NCBI RefSeq assembly: GCF_963662255.1
Contig: NC_085047.1
Span: 58,712,006 to 58,776,005 of the forward strand
DNA from: Cinclus cinclus
Lineage: Eukaryota; Chordata; Aves; Passeriformes; Cinclidae
DNA length: 64,000 nucleotides
Reading direction: 5' to 3'
A program made the position numbers and the translations under genes. Position 1 is the stretch's first letter, and every line of letters starts with the position of its first letter. Below, piece after piece: positions 25,801-40,800 of the stretch. The notes under the pieces are model-generated. The model did no database searches. It was not told the origin of the DNA and was given only the letters and a program-made list of their open reading frames with translations.

Positions 25801-28800
25801 CAAGGGACAGGGTTACAGTGATGGACAGGGAAGGGACTGGAACAAGGGTCAGGGTTACAATGATGGACTGGAACAAAGGGCGGGGTTACAGTGATGGACA
25901 AAGGGCAGGGAATGCCAAACAAGCTAGTTTAAGGGGTGGATGCAACTTGGGGACCAACCAGCTGTGGAAAACATAGGGGTACATAGGAACAACCCATTAT
26001 AACAATAAACTGGATAAAATAAACATGCCCTGCAACACATATTGGAAAACAGTTATTTCTTTTCTAGACTCAATTCAGATATCTTAGGATAATTTTTCTT
26101 GTTTTTATCATAGGTTCTCTCATACTTTCTGGCGCTGGCCTAAGCTGTTGTGCTCAAGAGCAGACACACTGTGTCCCTCCAGTTGGAGTCTGAGCTATGG
26201 ATAACTGTTCTGATTGTGTGTTTTTCTGTGTAGTACATTCAGCTAGGAATGGTTTCACTTATCCCATGTTTGTGTCACAGGGAGAAACTTAGTCTTCAGA
26301 ATCCTATTCAGGGTTTCTTCCAGAAAGCAATTTGGTTTTACATGTTTCCTTTGTATTGTATTTTAATTTTTACTCATATTGAGAGATATGATTTATCTAT
26401 GTAGAATTAACACCTTCCTGTGAAGTAATCAACTCAGAGGAATTGGTAAATGAGTTTATGGTCTCATCCAAGAAGTAACTTCCCCCTTTCTAAGCCCTTG
26501 CAAAAACTTGCAGCTTGTTTCTTTAACACCAAAAGCAAAACCAAAAATTTTTTGAATGAAGAGTGTTCCCATGAAAAAATTATGAGGAAAAATAGAATTC
26601 CAGTGAAAACTGTCTGTGATGTAACCACGTTATGAGACTGAAAACTCTTTGGGTTCTGTGCATCAGCATAAAATGGGAAGAACAGCAATTTTTTTATTTG
26701 CTAAATGGCAGCAGCTGAATGCAGACCACCATAGGAGCACCTTGGCTATGCTGCCTCCTTCACCCTGTCCTGGCCACCTCACTCTCTTTCCTCATTGTCC
26801 CCCAGCTTGAACAAACTGTGAAGTAAGTCTCAGTGACCTCATTTAAAAAGTAAAATAAAAATTCCCTTTTTGAAATATATTTATGTTTTTAGTCAAAGAC
26901 CTCCTTCCTTGTCCCTCCTCCCTTAGCTGTGTTTTACAGCTGCTGCTCCCAGTGTTGGATGTACTGCACACAGCCATGGACAGCTACAGGATCCCTCAGT
27001 ATTCAAATGTATCTTGTTCCTGTCATTAACTTTTAGCCCTCCTGAAACAAGGAGTCGTTTTCAGACTCTGAGCATGCTGTCTAGTGAAGGTCCAGGGTAT
27101 GCAGACGTTTTGTTTTTTTCTGCTGAAATTATGTATATTGATGTCTTCTGAGTGCCTGTTGGTTATTATGTGATTGACCACAGTCATACAGGCACAGATG
27201 TTCTGCTGTATTTTGTACTGCATGTGGAATAGGTATTCTTGGGAATCAATCTACCTAACTGTCTGAACAGTGGTAAGAGTTACACGTCTCCTTCATTTAT
27301 GGGATTTCTTATGTAGGTGGAACACAAGGACTTGCCAGGAGATACTGTCTGGTATCTCCAATGAATCTTACGGCTTCAGTGAGTGTGCCAAGAATTCAAG
27401 TATGAATGAACTTGAATATTTCTGAGGCTAGCATAGCCATTTCAGTCTTGGCTTTATCAAAAGCTGATTTGTGGATCAAACGAGCAGCTGCTGCATTTGC
27501 TTCAAAATCTGTCTAAAACATTTTCTACTTTTCTTATTTGGGGATTTCTTTGTTCAGCTTCAGCTGCTCACTTTACAGAACGTTTGTGCGGATTCTGCTA
27601 GGTGCTGTTGTACTTACCACTTATTACGAATCAATAGAATGCAATTTCTTTTGCTGTTAGTCCTTGGTACACAGGAATAGCAAATTATAGCACCAACTAC
27701 TCTCCTGCATGTGCCAGATGGTGTCTTAGAGAATACACTGCAGAGGCTTGCTATGCACCATCCTGCAGATTAGGAATATAGGGCCTTCTATTTAACTGCT
27801 GCAAATCAGCAGAGTGCCACTAAACAGATTGTGCAATCCCAGTTTGTATTAGATGCTATCTGACTCATCAGGTAATTAATAAAAATTGCTGTAATATACT
27901 TGCTGATGCTTTCCTCAGTGAATTTGCTCTGTCTTCTAAATGTCATAGAACATTATTAAAAGCCTTGCAATGCAAAGAACACAGTACAAGTAGTCTAAAA
28001 TTATATAAATGATATGCAACATACTGAGTATGTGCATCTGAGATTGCCTTTGAAAAGCATACTGTGCTTTGAAAACTCTGCTGCACAGATTGTGTGTACA
28101 AGAAAATGTTACATTCTAATTTTAAAAAGACAACTGGGCAGGTCAAGTGGGTTTAGTATCTGAACAATGTACAGATTTTACATGTTAGTACTGAAGGAAC
28201 TGACAAGTGGAAGCTGTTCTCTTGGCAGTTCACCTGAGGGAATGTTAGCTTGGAATTGCTGGCATCATTTGTAACAGGCTTCCTTTGAGTGAATTTTCAG
28301 ATATCAATCTGTTACTTTGTGATTGAAAGCATGTATTATAATTGATCTACCTGTCATCTGTTTGTGAGGAGAAAGATGTGAATGAGGAAGCAAGGACACC
28401 TTTTTCTACAAAATTTATCAATAAGGAATTGTCTTTTGTGACCTTTTCTCAAAAAAAGCAGGAAATTCTCAGACAGTAAGTTTCATTTTTTTGCAATATT
28501 GCTATTGCAGAGTACATTTGGACTGTTTAAACACAATGATGATAAGGGTCCTTAAATTCCTTAAGGTTTTCATGGGGATCACATTCTAAGATTTTACTTT
28601 TTTTGAATGCTGTACACTAGTGTTCCTTTACATGATAGTTTTTCTTGCAGATTCTGCTGAACATTCTAAAGTCCTGTTGCTATTTGTGGTACTGCTTTGA
28701 AGTGTGAGACACGTTTTTTTCTTGAGACCATCCTAAAAATTAAAAAGATAGCTACACATATTAATGAGAATTGTTCCAGAGGCATCTGTAGTCAGGCTAT

Positions 28801-31800
28801 GTCAAAGCTGGTTTTGCTGTGCTTCTAGTGCATGAATTTTGACATGAAAGAGTTCCAAGCTTATTTTTCCACTGCAAGCTAAGTACTTTTCTTCTTTTGG
28901 GAACAGCTGTTGTAGAAATACGCTAGAGGTAGGCATATTAGCTTAATCCAGGTAGTAGTAATAATGAATGTGAGATCTGCCCTAAATTTTTTGTTGTACC
29001 TTTAAGATAATACTTCTTCTTTATGTGGTGCTTTTCAAATTTCCATAGCTCTCTGGTAGCAAAGTTTGGACACAGCAGTTGGTGTGATGTTTTACCCTTT
29101 ATTTCCCAAAGAATATATCTAATAGGAATGTCCCTAATTTCCTTGAAAATCTTGTAGTAAGGAGCATGTTATTCCCTGTGAGGAATTGATTTGCACTTGG
29201 CCAGCTCTGTGTGGTACAATATGCATTGCTTTTGAACTACAGTACTTCAGCAAGGAAGAAGAAAATGTTTTAAATTCATATGATCTCACTGCACTATATA
29301 TGATAGCTAATCCTGGAAGCACTAATGACAGTTGTTCAGAAAACAAAGCTAGACAATAAGGCATACTTGAAATGCTTGTTTACAATAAATCTGACAATCC
29401 TAATGTATAGATTGCTCACCTGCATGTCTATGCTGTTTCTGTTCACATTGGTAGTAAGGGTATTGTAAATTTCTCTCAAAGTTGGTGATTTCAAATGGAT
29501 TTCCTGATTGTCAGACCAAAGACCAAAACCTTCACTTAGTTTTTGTTAAAATTTTCCTTAATGTCCGTTATGCTTGAAAAATCTTCCTTGATTCTCACAC
29601 AGGCATTTAATGCTGTTTCTATGGTTTTACAAAAATGGATTTTAATTCTTGTTTGCAAAGAAGATTCAGCAGTGAACTGAACCCCTTCAGAACTGAGTGG
29701 CACTATTGCCTGCTGTCCTTAACTGTGCCCTGCACACACTGGTTCCTCTGTATCAGATGTAACACCAGGGCTTGTTTTTGTAAATGTTGGCTTCTAATTG
29801 CACCCAGTAACCCCACTGTAAAAAAGGTAAATAACCAAGTATTAGTTTGGAGATTTCATGGCCTCTTGCTCCTTTCTTGCTTGCACTTCAGCATCCCAGT
29901 CACAGCCCTTGAGCCTCCAGCTTCAAACCTCATCGTTGGTCTTGTCAGACTCTTCTGATAGCAACCATACACATACATGCATCCATAAATTTCCCTTCTG
30001 ATTTGCTTATGTTTGCCTTCTCCTGCACAAGTGCTTTTTGTTTGTGGCTGAGAAAGAGCCAGGTTTTGCAGGGGGATGATGTGGAGGACTTTTCTGGGGT
30101 TTGGGCAATGTGTGGCAATGAGTGTGATGTATGGCTCCAACAGTGCTATTTCTGCATGATGCTTTCCAGCGCTGCCAGCATTTGTATACGAATGGTAAAA
30201 GTTCTAGTTTAATTATCATCAGGTTATTGCATTTTAAATTAATGCGTATGTTATTGCTTAATAGAATAGATCTGCTTTGGTTTGTTTTTTATTGTGATTT
30301 GAGAAGCTGTATAGTATAAATGTAGTGATAGGCCAAAGTTTCTATTTCCTTGATAATTTAATTCTGTGGTTTATTGTGTCAAAACAGGAACAAGAGTTGT
30401 CTTTTAAAAAAGTAATAAATTAAGTTTGTCCCGGAACACTAGTCTTAGTCTGGTGCAATCAGAGTTTTCTGGGGTTTATTTGAGCTTCACAGTTCGCAGA
30501 AGCATTGGGATACAGGCTGGATAAATATTATACAAATTACATTTTGTAAATATATTACGTAAATGTATAATATATTTATATTATATTAACTGATGCTGGG
30601 GAGTCCACTCAACATTGAGTAGTAAAATCCAGTCTTCATGTTGATCAGTTTAATGTGAAATACAAATCTGCAACTTTTTTTTCTGGTTTATATTGGTTGG
30701 TTTTTTTTTTTTTGAAGGATGAAGTTGTGCAGAGAAAAAAGCAATGGGTAAGACAAATGTATAAACTTTTATATGTAAGTTAAGTGGTCTAATATAAACT
30801 CTGTGTGGAATTCTCTGATTTTCAGCTGCCCAGATTACAGCAATACATCTTTGTGTATTTTAATTTTGGAGATAAGCTCAAAGAAAGTGTTGAATGGCCA
30901 GGTATTGTAACAGTTTTCAATATTTAATAACTTATCTTTGTGTTTCAAAGTGACAGAGACTCTGGCCCAGTCTGTAGTCCACCATTTAAGATGGATAATG
31001 CAGAAAGATCTTCTTGGCCAAGATGTCTTTCTTATTGGGCCTCCTGGGCCTCTCCGGCGATCTATTGCCATGCAGTATCTGGTGAGTATATTGGTTTAAG
31101 TGTGTTGGAGACATGGTTACTAATGTCAGTCGTTCTAGACAAATGACATACTAGACAAATGGGAAAAGGTAGCCCTAGAAAGTCTTACAGCAAACTACTT
31201 AGGAAGTAAATACGTTTTTTCATAAATGTGCTATCCAAAGGTCAGTTTTTGTTATTGACAAATAGGAAGTACAGACATTTTAATAGGTGTTTTTCTGCTT
31301 AAACTCCAGGGGGAAAAAAAGAGTTGGAAAACTGTTACCATATGCTATCACAAATGGAGAAACAGTTTGTTCTCGGCATTATGTATGTTAGAAGATTAAG
31401 ATATCTGCCTAGTGCTACAGACAACAAATCGTTTTTGCTTCATTACATAAAAAAAAGAGATGAAGGAAAGGATTTGGGAGAGAAGTGTTCTGACTAACAT
31501 TTGGGAACAGTTATTCTGAGTGTTTAGGAAGAGTAGATGCGTGTATGATCCTCTCTTGTAATGTGGGAAGGACGTGCCCACAGCCATCTGCATGAACCAT
31601 GGCAGCACCATGTACAAAATTTCACATTTAGAAAGTCAATGCCCTTAAATGATCAGGAGGGGGGGGGATGTCTGCCCCAAAAAATGATGTGAATAGGACT
31701 TGGTCTGCCATGAGCTCTATCTGGAATCTGATTGAACAGAGGGATCACAAATGGAAGCGTATAAACAGTTGTCATAAAGGTCAGACATTCCTTTGAAAAT

Positions 31801-34800
31801 CAAAAGATACTAATTCAAAGGATAGCTCTCTGAGGTAAAGCATAGAGGAGAAAGCTGCAAGAACTTTGTAAAGCAGAGAAAGGGTTTTTTATTTCAGCAA
31901 ACCAGATGTGTTACTTGGCAGTTTGATGCATTCCTTAACATAAATGATAAGAGTTTGGTGTAACCTAAAAAGAGGACCTGGGAAAACACCTGATATCTAG
32001 GCATAGGCTATAGAAAGTGCCTTGTTATTTATGCCACAGACTGTATGCAGTTGAGACCTATTAGAAAGTTTGCATCTTACTGATTCAGTGCCATGCCAAG
32101 AAATTATGTGAAGGCTGGTCTTTCCACGTGAGCTGATATATACATGCTGTGGTGCCTTTAGTGAAAAAATACATAAGCCTGGAAAACTTTTATTTGCTGT
32201 TGCTGAAAGCTACTATGCATTCCTACACAGAGCTAATTGTTGAAAAACACTCTTCTTCCCCCTTTAATGAAAAGAAAGTGCAACTATATCTGCCTGCAAC
32301 ATAAAGGAATTGGTGGCTTTGTAACCCAATAGATACTGCAAAAGTGGAAAGGAAATAGTTTTAAATGGGCTTTATATATTTGCTTTATTTTTTTCATGCA
32401 ACTGTAGTTGAAAGCTGCCTGTTGAGAGGTCTGTTAAATGAATGAAATCTTTAATTGAGGAGTAAGGCTAAGAGTATTTATTTATGAATGTGTTTCCTAA
32501 GCAGAATGCATAATAAACCAGGTATGGAAGTATCAGAAATATCTCCTATAAATACATGGGGGGATTGTTTTTGTTCCTTTAAGTTAGCAAATTCTAAGTA
32601 TATCTCATATTGAAACGAAATAAGGAAAACAATAACCTGAGGGTTCTTCTTTTTTAAATAGTCTATGGTTATACAGATGCAGAGTGCATCTCATGACAGC
32701 CAAGGAAGAGAAGACAAGTATAATATAGTTCATCAGTGGCAGAGCATGTGCAGGTGATAATCACAGCTGCATCACAGTATAAGTGTTACTGAACTGTGAG
32801 AGTTGAACGTTTCAATCTTTTACAGAAAAATTCTGTTTTTTATTTGTGATTTGTAGATGCCAGCTGTTTTCGAGAGTCTGGAACCAGAAGATTAACCTAC
32901 AGGATGTTATGGATGTTCAGTGGAAAGAGTATAGCTGGTTATTAAGTTTTTAGAATAGGTTTGGGGAAAATAAATTCAAGCCATTTTGTTTGAGACTGAA
33001 CACACTGTTAACATTTTAAAAATGAGAGATATTAAATTTTGTTCAGAGTTATTTCAGATCACTGTGCTGCTTCCTAGAGCTTTCTTTGTACAATTATACC
33101 ATTAGGTGTATTGTTAAAGTTCAGCCACTCGGGTTATAGTGTTATTTTTGTAATAACTTTAGACTGTTGTCCACAGGAGCTGACAAAGCGGGAGGTTGAA
33201 TATATTGCACTGTCGAGGGACACCACAGAAACTGACCTCAAACAGCGACGAGAAATCAGAGATGGCAGTGCTTTTTATCTTGACCAGGCAAGTTGCAGTC
33301 ACACACCACCTAGTCATTGCTCGCAAGTAGTTTGAAGGAAGTCATGGCTTATATTATGAAAAATCAAGAAATGGACTGACATGTTTCTAATCCAAGCAGA
33401 AAGTCTCTTGCACAATGATCTCATTATTATCATAAATGTTGTCTTTACCCAAATCTAAGATTACTCTGTCTCTTTAAGAGTACTACACAGTAAGTGTTGA
33501 TTTAGACAGACCTTTTTTGATGAGTCAAATCCATTCTGTGCAAGTTAGATAAGCTGCCCTTGCTATGTCTCTTCCTCAGCACTTGCAGTACATTAGATGT
33601 ATTCCTAAAATGAATCTTCTGATCTACTTTAATTGTAAAAGCATCTAGTTCATGTGTTTTATGACTGCTCTGTGTTGTGAAACCCAAGCACAGTAAAGGG
33701 AGACAATTGGGAGATTTAATTTGAAACCTCACTGCTGATCTGGAATGAAATACTGATTTACATGCTTCTGCCATCCATATTGCCCCAGACCAGTAGCTTA
33801 TTTAGCACAGCCATAGAGTGACTTGGGTTAGGTAAGATTTCTCTTCACAAGTTGTCAGTGTCATGTTTCCTTTCTGGTTAAGCAGATAAAATACACACTT
33901 CATGTGAAATATCTATTTTCCTAGATACCTACAAGTTTTACATAAGTTAGGTTTCTAGTTAGATAGGATGGGTGAATTCCTGTGATGTAGTATGAACTTA
34001 AAGGAGTTATCTAAAAGAGATATCAGCTGGTGATGCTATAGATGTTAATTGTATCACCGTCACACAGGTGTTTAGTGAGAGAAAACCAGAAACCTTTGGT
34101 TTTTTAAATAAACATTTTTCATTTCTTTTTTCCCCTTAAATTCCCAATGATCTCTTTTTCAGCTTCCAAACCTTTAAATAGATTTTCTTGAAACCACAGT
34201 AAATGGCTTTGAGCAGTGGAAAATCCTCAGAATGAAGAATTAACAGTTAATCTAAAGATATATTATTTTAGTTACTTCTAGGACTTCAAATTATTTCATG
34301 CTTACCTGGAAATGCAAGGATTGCACCAATTCTGAGGTAATTTGAAGCACTGTACTGTGTATTAGGGCTGTAAATGGCTTTTACCATTTACCAGAGGATA
34401 AGAGCATTTGTGTAGGTTGTGGGATTAACTCATGGACTAATGTCAGCTCTGCACCTGTCTGCTGTTATGGACAATCTTATCTTCACGCTAGCTACAGGAT
34501 AGTCAAGGTAACTGACCCATGGTGTAAGAGCATTAGTTAACTAACATTTGTATCAAGGACTGTAAGAAGCTCACCAAGATGTGAGATGGTCTGTTAGCTC
34601 TGTATTTGTCTGTAGGCTTTGATCCCAGTGTAACATGAGAAAGCTTCACTTTGTGCAATCTATTTCGAGTCATCTCCCTCCAGCATGAACACTCTGGGAA
34701 GATTTGCTTCTTAAGATCAAGGTCTAAGATGACCAACTTCCTCAGTGAGTTAGAAATTTTCAGTTGAAAGGTTTTTGCCAAACTCCAGCACAGCAGTACT

Positions 34801-37800
34801 TCAGACCAAGTCTTTCCTTTAGCAAGATACCCAAGTACTAAAATCGGTCAGAGGCATTGCATATTTCCTGAGCTCATGTTTTACTTGTTGTATTTATAAC
34901 CAATGTATGTTTAAGCTCTGAATGGAACTTAGGAAAATAAATACTTGGTATTTTGATGAACACTTTTAAAATACTGGAAACATAAATCATGAAACATGAG
35001 TAGATAGTGATGTTCCAGCTGAAGTTTTCTCATCCTGCATTTTAAAGATGCATAAAATATGGTACATAGTTATATTTAGAACCATCATAGATCTAATTAT
35101 TCCATTCTGTTATAGAGTTATAAAGTTTTATGGATTACACTGGTGCCTGAATTTCAGTGAGTTCATTTAATGATTTTTAGATTTGCAGATGCTGTACTAA
35201 TTCAGAGCACTACAGAAGCCAGACACTACTCTTCTTTAAACTACAAACCATTGACTGAGAAAGGTGTCAGTATGAAGCTTTAGCGAAATAGTCCCTAAAG
35301 AGCTTGGATTGCTACAGCAGGTATAGCTGTAGAGAAGGTGAATTCACATGATGGACTGAAGACAGTAGACTTCTTTTTAGATTTTTGTGCCATTTCCTTT
35401 CGTGTAGAATCTCATGCTTGCTCTTTGTGTCACCCAAGAGAAGACAGCAGAGCTTGAAAGTCTGGTTTCCAGAACATCCTGCATCTGAATTGTTCGAGTT
35501 CAATAAACTTACCTGTTGTTTAAGATATAGGAGGCTCTTTGTAAGCAAGTCATAATATAATAATGTAGGTATTTTACACTTTGAATGATAATATGCTGTA
35601 ACAAAACCTGGCATCTTGTGACCAGAAAGAACTTTAATTTAGTGGATCATTGGGTTTGCAGAATGATTTGCACACAGAAAGATTTGCTAAGTTGTCTCTG
35701 AGTGACTGTTAAGATGTTGTAGTTGTTTATAGTTCCACATTTAATTGTGACAGATTAAATGCTATAAATTATTATCTCAGATGTTTCAAAACAGCTGCTA
35801 TATTTTAGTATGAAGTTATGGAATATGATTGCAGTTAATTAAAATATATTTGAGAGGTGATGATTTGGAAGCAATTGTTGAAATTCCATATTGAAATATA
35901 TATTGAAGTGCCAGCATATCAAATATTCTTGTATATCAGCATTTCTTAGTACTAGAGTGAATCAAGTGGCAGAGTTGGAATTAGGTAGTTAGAAGAGAGA
36001 TCTGATGAAGGCTGAAAAAAGGGGTTTATTTACCTCAGAAATAGGATCATTAAAATAAAGGTAAACATTGAATTGTCAAAATTCATTGCCAATTAAAAAG
36101 ATGTAAAATAAAGAACTTATGAGGTAATGGTGAATTATTTGTTTTTATTTATGTACTGCCAACAGAAAATTTTTTTTTCTTGTCTTTACTTCAGGCCATT
36201 AATTTTGCTTTTCAGCTGTTAATTCACTGTTAAAATCCACAAAAATGTCATTATTGCTGTTACTGAGCTAATTAGGTAACCTCTTGGTTTCATTCTCTAA
36301 TTTATTGCATGGGTTAATTATATTGTATATCAAGTAATCAGTTAGAATTACTTTATATTGCATAAGTATTAAAATGGCACCTTCAGATTTTACTTTTAAC
36401 TGACAGTTAAGCTGTCAACTTCATTGAACCAGTAAGAAGATTCTAATAGCGTATTGTGTTTCCTAAAATTAGGGAATTAGATTTGATTTTTTCTTTTTTT
36501 GTCTTTTTCCTCCCATTTCTGATGTCGTTTTACTTTATTTTGTGTGTACAACTTTGTAAGTCACACCCCTGATTTAAACTCATTACTACAGCCTCTTACA
36601 TTAATAATTATTACATCTAAGGAAATCCTACATAATTTAATGTAGCAGGTGAATTTGGGAGAGCAGCTAAGCCAGTTTGTTGGTGCTTGAGATGTATTGC
36701 TCCAGGATTGTATTGCATTGTCCAGAATGCCCATTTTTGTTTACGCTTTATCTCCTAGCATGTACATTAAATGAAGGAAGCTCCCCAAACACAAACCATG
36801 TAATAAAGTGTATGGTCTTTTCTGCTCAAGACAAATTAACTGAGGCTGGAATAAGTAGAAAGATGTCATATGCTTATGTGCTGAAAAATTGAAAATATGA
36901 TGTCATGTTTTTGAAGATTTGCTGATTAAGCTGCATCCAGTGAGTGTCCATATATGTATATCCCTGTCATTTCTGTCTGTACAAAATTAGACTCCGTTTT
37001 GCAGTGTCTTTGAACTATGTGAACATACTCATTTTAATACAATACTTTTACATCCCTAACTGCATCAGCATCATCAGTTATACAGTAGTAGAATATGAAA
37101 TTTATTGTCAAGATACCAGAAGAATAATCTTCTGACGTGGCTTGAAACACTTCATGTAGTAAACAATCAAACACCCAGAGTGACAGAAATGACAGCTTAA
37201 ACTATCCTGTCTGTAAAATGAACATAACGTGAAATCCCCTGCAGTAGCACTACCCAGGCTTGAGTTTGGCTTCTTTTAATCAAAGCAGATTAGAAAGGGG
37301 ATTATAAAATAAAACATGAGGTTTATTGAATGAAATTATATTGGAGAGTGAGATTATAGTATTTGAGAGAGTGTGTGTATACACGTATGTATATATGCTT
37401 GCGCATAAAAATACAAAGCTTTCTGTATCTTCCTAAAGAGAGGTGTAATAATGATTCAGCTTTTAACAGAAATTAACCACTGAGTGGAAATGTGTGATTC
37501 ATTGATTTTTTGTTTGTTTGATTGATTCTTTGATCTCCTACTGCCTTAGAGGTGACAGTGGGTTTTTGATGTTAGTAAGTTAGCCACAGCCACATTCTCA
37601 CAAACTATAACTTCATGGACTGACTAACACTGCAGTGTCTTTGTACCTAGAACAAGAAATATGATAGTGTAGTCTGTAGAAAGAAGATACAAACAATTCA
37701 CTCCAAAAGTGTGGATGTTCCTATTAATTTTCTTATTTTCTCCAACATTGGAGACGAAGAAGGAAATATTAGGTAGAAATGAACAGTATTTGGATGAAAT

Positions 37801-40800
37801 TCATCTTTGATGTTGACATAATATATCTTTTATCTAAGCAAAAATATGCATGTTGAGGACCCCTATATGGTAGCTTCTTACCCTGTAGAAGTGATTTTGG
37901 TATAATCATTTGCAATACTTAATTCCTGCTTCTTAAAGTGTCAGCATTTAAATGCATTTGTTAGGCTAGCAGCTCAGACTCTGATGTCTTGTTTTGATAT
38001 ACAAGGCATATAGATGAGTGTCTGTGATGTAATGTGAAGAATATTAGGATCATGTATTTATAATTCCTCATAAAAAGTGTGAGATTCTTTTTTCTGTTAC
38101 ATGTATTTTTCACCTCTTTTTCAGCTGTTATTACCTACTCTGGGGAAAGGAGCAATACTTTGTAATGTGTGGGATCATAATATCCATAGGCAATATGGAT
38201 TTGATGGATGGTACTCTGAGTCAAAGTGATTTAAGAGTGATAACTAACTTAATAATTTTTAGATATGTCAAGTATTTAATTTTATTTTGCTACTTACTGG
38301 GAAGAAAAAATTTAAATTGCCCTTCTCCCTTATTCCTGTATGGAAGATAAACCTTGCCTGGGTTTATTTCTTTGTAGGTGTTTTTACTAATAAATCTGTT
38401 AAGACCCTCAGTTTGCTTTCTGCTGGGCCTGTTTTCTGGCTATGAGGCAAAATGTTTCATGCATCTGATATAACTGTGCTCTCATACTAAGATACTTGTT
38501 GTAAAGCAGCTAAAATGGCTGGACCCTGCCAAGGTTGGGACATAATTTCTTGTAAATACAGTTTGCAGGCACTGTTGCAAAGACACCTGACTGTCATGTT
38601 AGGGTAAGGGGTAATGGAAAGAAAAACAGATCACTTGATGTGTGGTACTTCAAAAATGGAAAATAAAGTTGTGTGGAGGACAGTGAAATCAGTGACTGGG
38701 AAAGCAAAAATCAGTGACTGAAATGAAGGACTGTTCCAGTTCTTGTCACATTTACATATTTATGCTCTCATCATATCTTGATTCACTTCCTAGGGTAAAT
38801 TTTTCTAGCCAAGTTTTCTGATTTGAAACTCAAATAAATTCAGGACTTTGTTTCTTTTGCTGCTTTTCATTCTGTGCCATGATAAAACATCATGAAATAC
38901 ATGCTCACCAGTTCAGACCATTCATGCTCACTGAAATGCTAACTACTGCAGACAGCTGGATTCCCTCTTTGGATACTATCTAGCCTGGCTGACAGTACTC
39001 TGGTGTACTGCAATTTTTCTGTCTTTTGTGGGATTTTAAATTAAAAAAGGAGTGGATAACAGTATCTGCTCTGTAATTTTGCTGAATGCACAGGAGAAAA
39101 ATAGCTATAAAAGCTACCCAGAAAACACTTGATTAACTCAGTGGGGAGGTAGGCTAAATAGCAAAGATGTAGCCCCCTGCTCCGTTACAGAGGGAGAATA
39201 AGGTTGAATTAGTTCTTAAGTTACCTTTGTGATTTGACTAATCATATTAGTTACTATTACATTGATTTTTCATTAAATATGAACATCACATTTGGAATAT
39301 GTGTAACTTAGTATATTTGTGGCCTAAGTTGAAAAATGCAGAGCAGTAGCTTTTTTACGAAGTGAAAAATTTAGTAACAAGATAGAATATGCATTTTTGG
39401 TGAATGGGAGGCCCTGTTTGTCATCTCGTCTTAGAATGGCATTATGCATTCATAACTTTTTATTAAATGCATTTTATTTTAAATGACTAGCATAAGATTT
39501 AAAAATATTTAAGGAAAAAAATAACATTAAGCTTTCATTAAACTGTGACATTTTAGCTTTTAAAGTGGCTGAATGTGGCATTAGTAGGACTTTTTCTTAC
39601 CACGCAGTTTTTGCTGATACTTTTTATTTTGGAGAAAGCCTGTTCTCATATTCAGTCCTTTACTGGCAATTGTGGAAGTCCCAGATGACTGGAAATTGGC
39701 AGATGTGACACCTATCTCTAAGAACAGTTAGAGCAGATTTGTGATTGTAGGATTCTATTACTTCAGTCCAGTAAGTAGTTGTCTATCTTAGTGTGGCTTA
39801 ACTGGTTTCTAGTTTGCTCAACTCATAAGGGAAAACAATAGCTAGGGAATTAAGAGGCCTTTAAGCTGAATAAATACCTTGAAATATAGTCTTTGGTAGA
39901 GACATACCATTAGTCATGACTTTTACACGTATCTTGAAAATCTAGAAATAGTTTGCCCAGTAGGAGACAGTAAATGCTCCTAATATTCCATTCTGCTTCT
40001 CTGTCATTTCTTTTCCTGTTATCTTTTACTTGTTGGGTATCTTTAACAATTTAAATTTTAAAGGTTTGATTAATTGTATTGGACTCATGGAAACGAATTT
40101 AGAAGATATCAATTTCCTCTGAGTTATGTGGTGTTTGCTAGCATGGTAGGTTACAGGGACTCAGGTCTCTCTGTCGAAGATAGACTGTACAGTGTATTTA
40201 ATAGTTCAAGTTTTGTCAGCCTGCTACAGCCAGTCAGCATTGTGTTAACTCAAAACCAGCACAAGTTTTGTGTTGTCTTTACCAGATGGTTGTTCAGGAT
40301 CTCTTTTCATCATAAGTGACATCTGGACATTACATTGTTAACGATGTTTATGAGATACTGAAATGAGTGGAAAGAACTGGGTGGATGAGTTTGTGGGGAT
40401 ATTGTGCGAGGGGTGGGAACAAGATATTGCATTGGAAGGGACATCTGGAATGTGGGCTGCAGATGAAGAGAATCCTTACCTCGTTAGTTCTCATGCTCAC
40501 TGAGTTGCTTGTACTGTTGTTTTTCTGTGTTCTTGTGGCTGCTGTGCTTGAGCTGTCATGGTAAGGATCCAGTTTTCAGAGCAGTGTCAAGTCATCATCC
40601 AAAAACCACAAAAATGTACCTTGAGGTAACTCCTATAAAAGACACAGTTATTGATTACTGTTGAGCAATTTCTAGCCTTTTAATTATAAAACAGTTGTGA
40701 AATGTAGCCTGTCCATCGTATTCTGAATGATTCCCAGATTAGAAAAAAGTCCATTGGAATTCCCCAAGAACCTTCCTCATGGATTTCAGGACAACCAGAA

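Larger units (their letters stand above)
19773..30950 (+). other. VWA8: VWA8 intron 2 (11.2 kb)
   Basis: Donor GTAAGG, acceptor TTTCAAAG. Contents: two CR1 tails (20950-21048 and 21178-21282), an LTR-like block at about 24640-26035 containing a 42-bp minisatellite, and several poly-T tracts. In 21300-24600 and 26050-30900 I see only AT-rich sequence without recognisable genes. Confidence 0.85.

Noticed and set aside
25110..25911. Resemblance to a CRISPR array
   Set aside because: The repeats are directly adjacent with no unique spacers, and the context is a vertebrate intron. It is a minisatellite.
24962..25976. Long repetitive open frames on both strands (about 250-300 residues)
   Set aside because: They are produced by the 42-bp minisatellite, whose period is divisible by three, and have no start context, splice support or known domain. 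They are not treated as genes.
29635..29958. A 107-residue open frame in intron 2
   Set aside because: No domain, biased Cys/Leu composition and no supporting signals; treated as chance.
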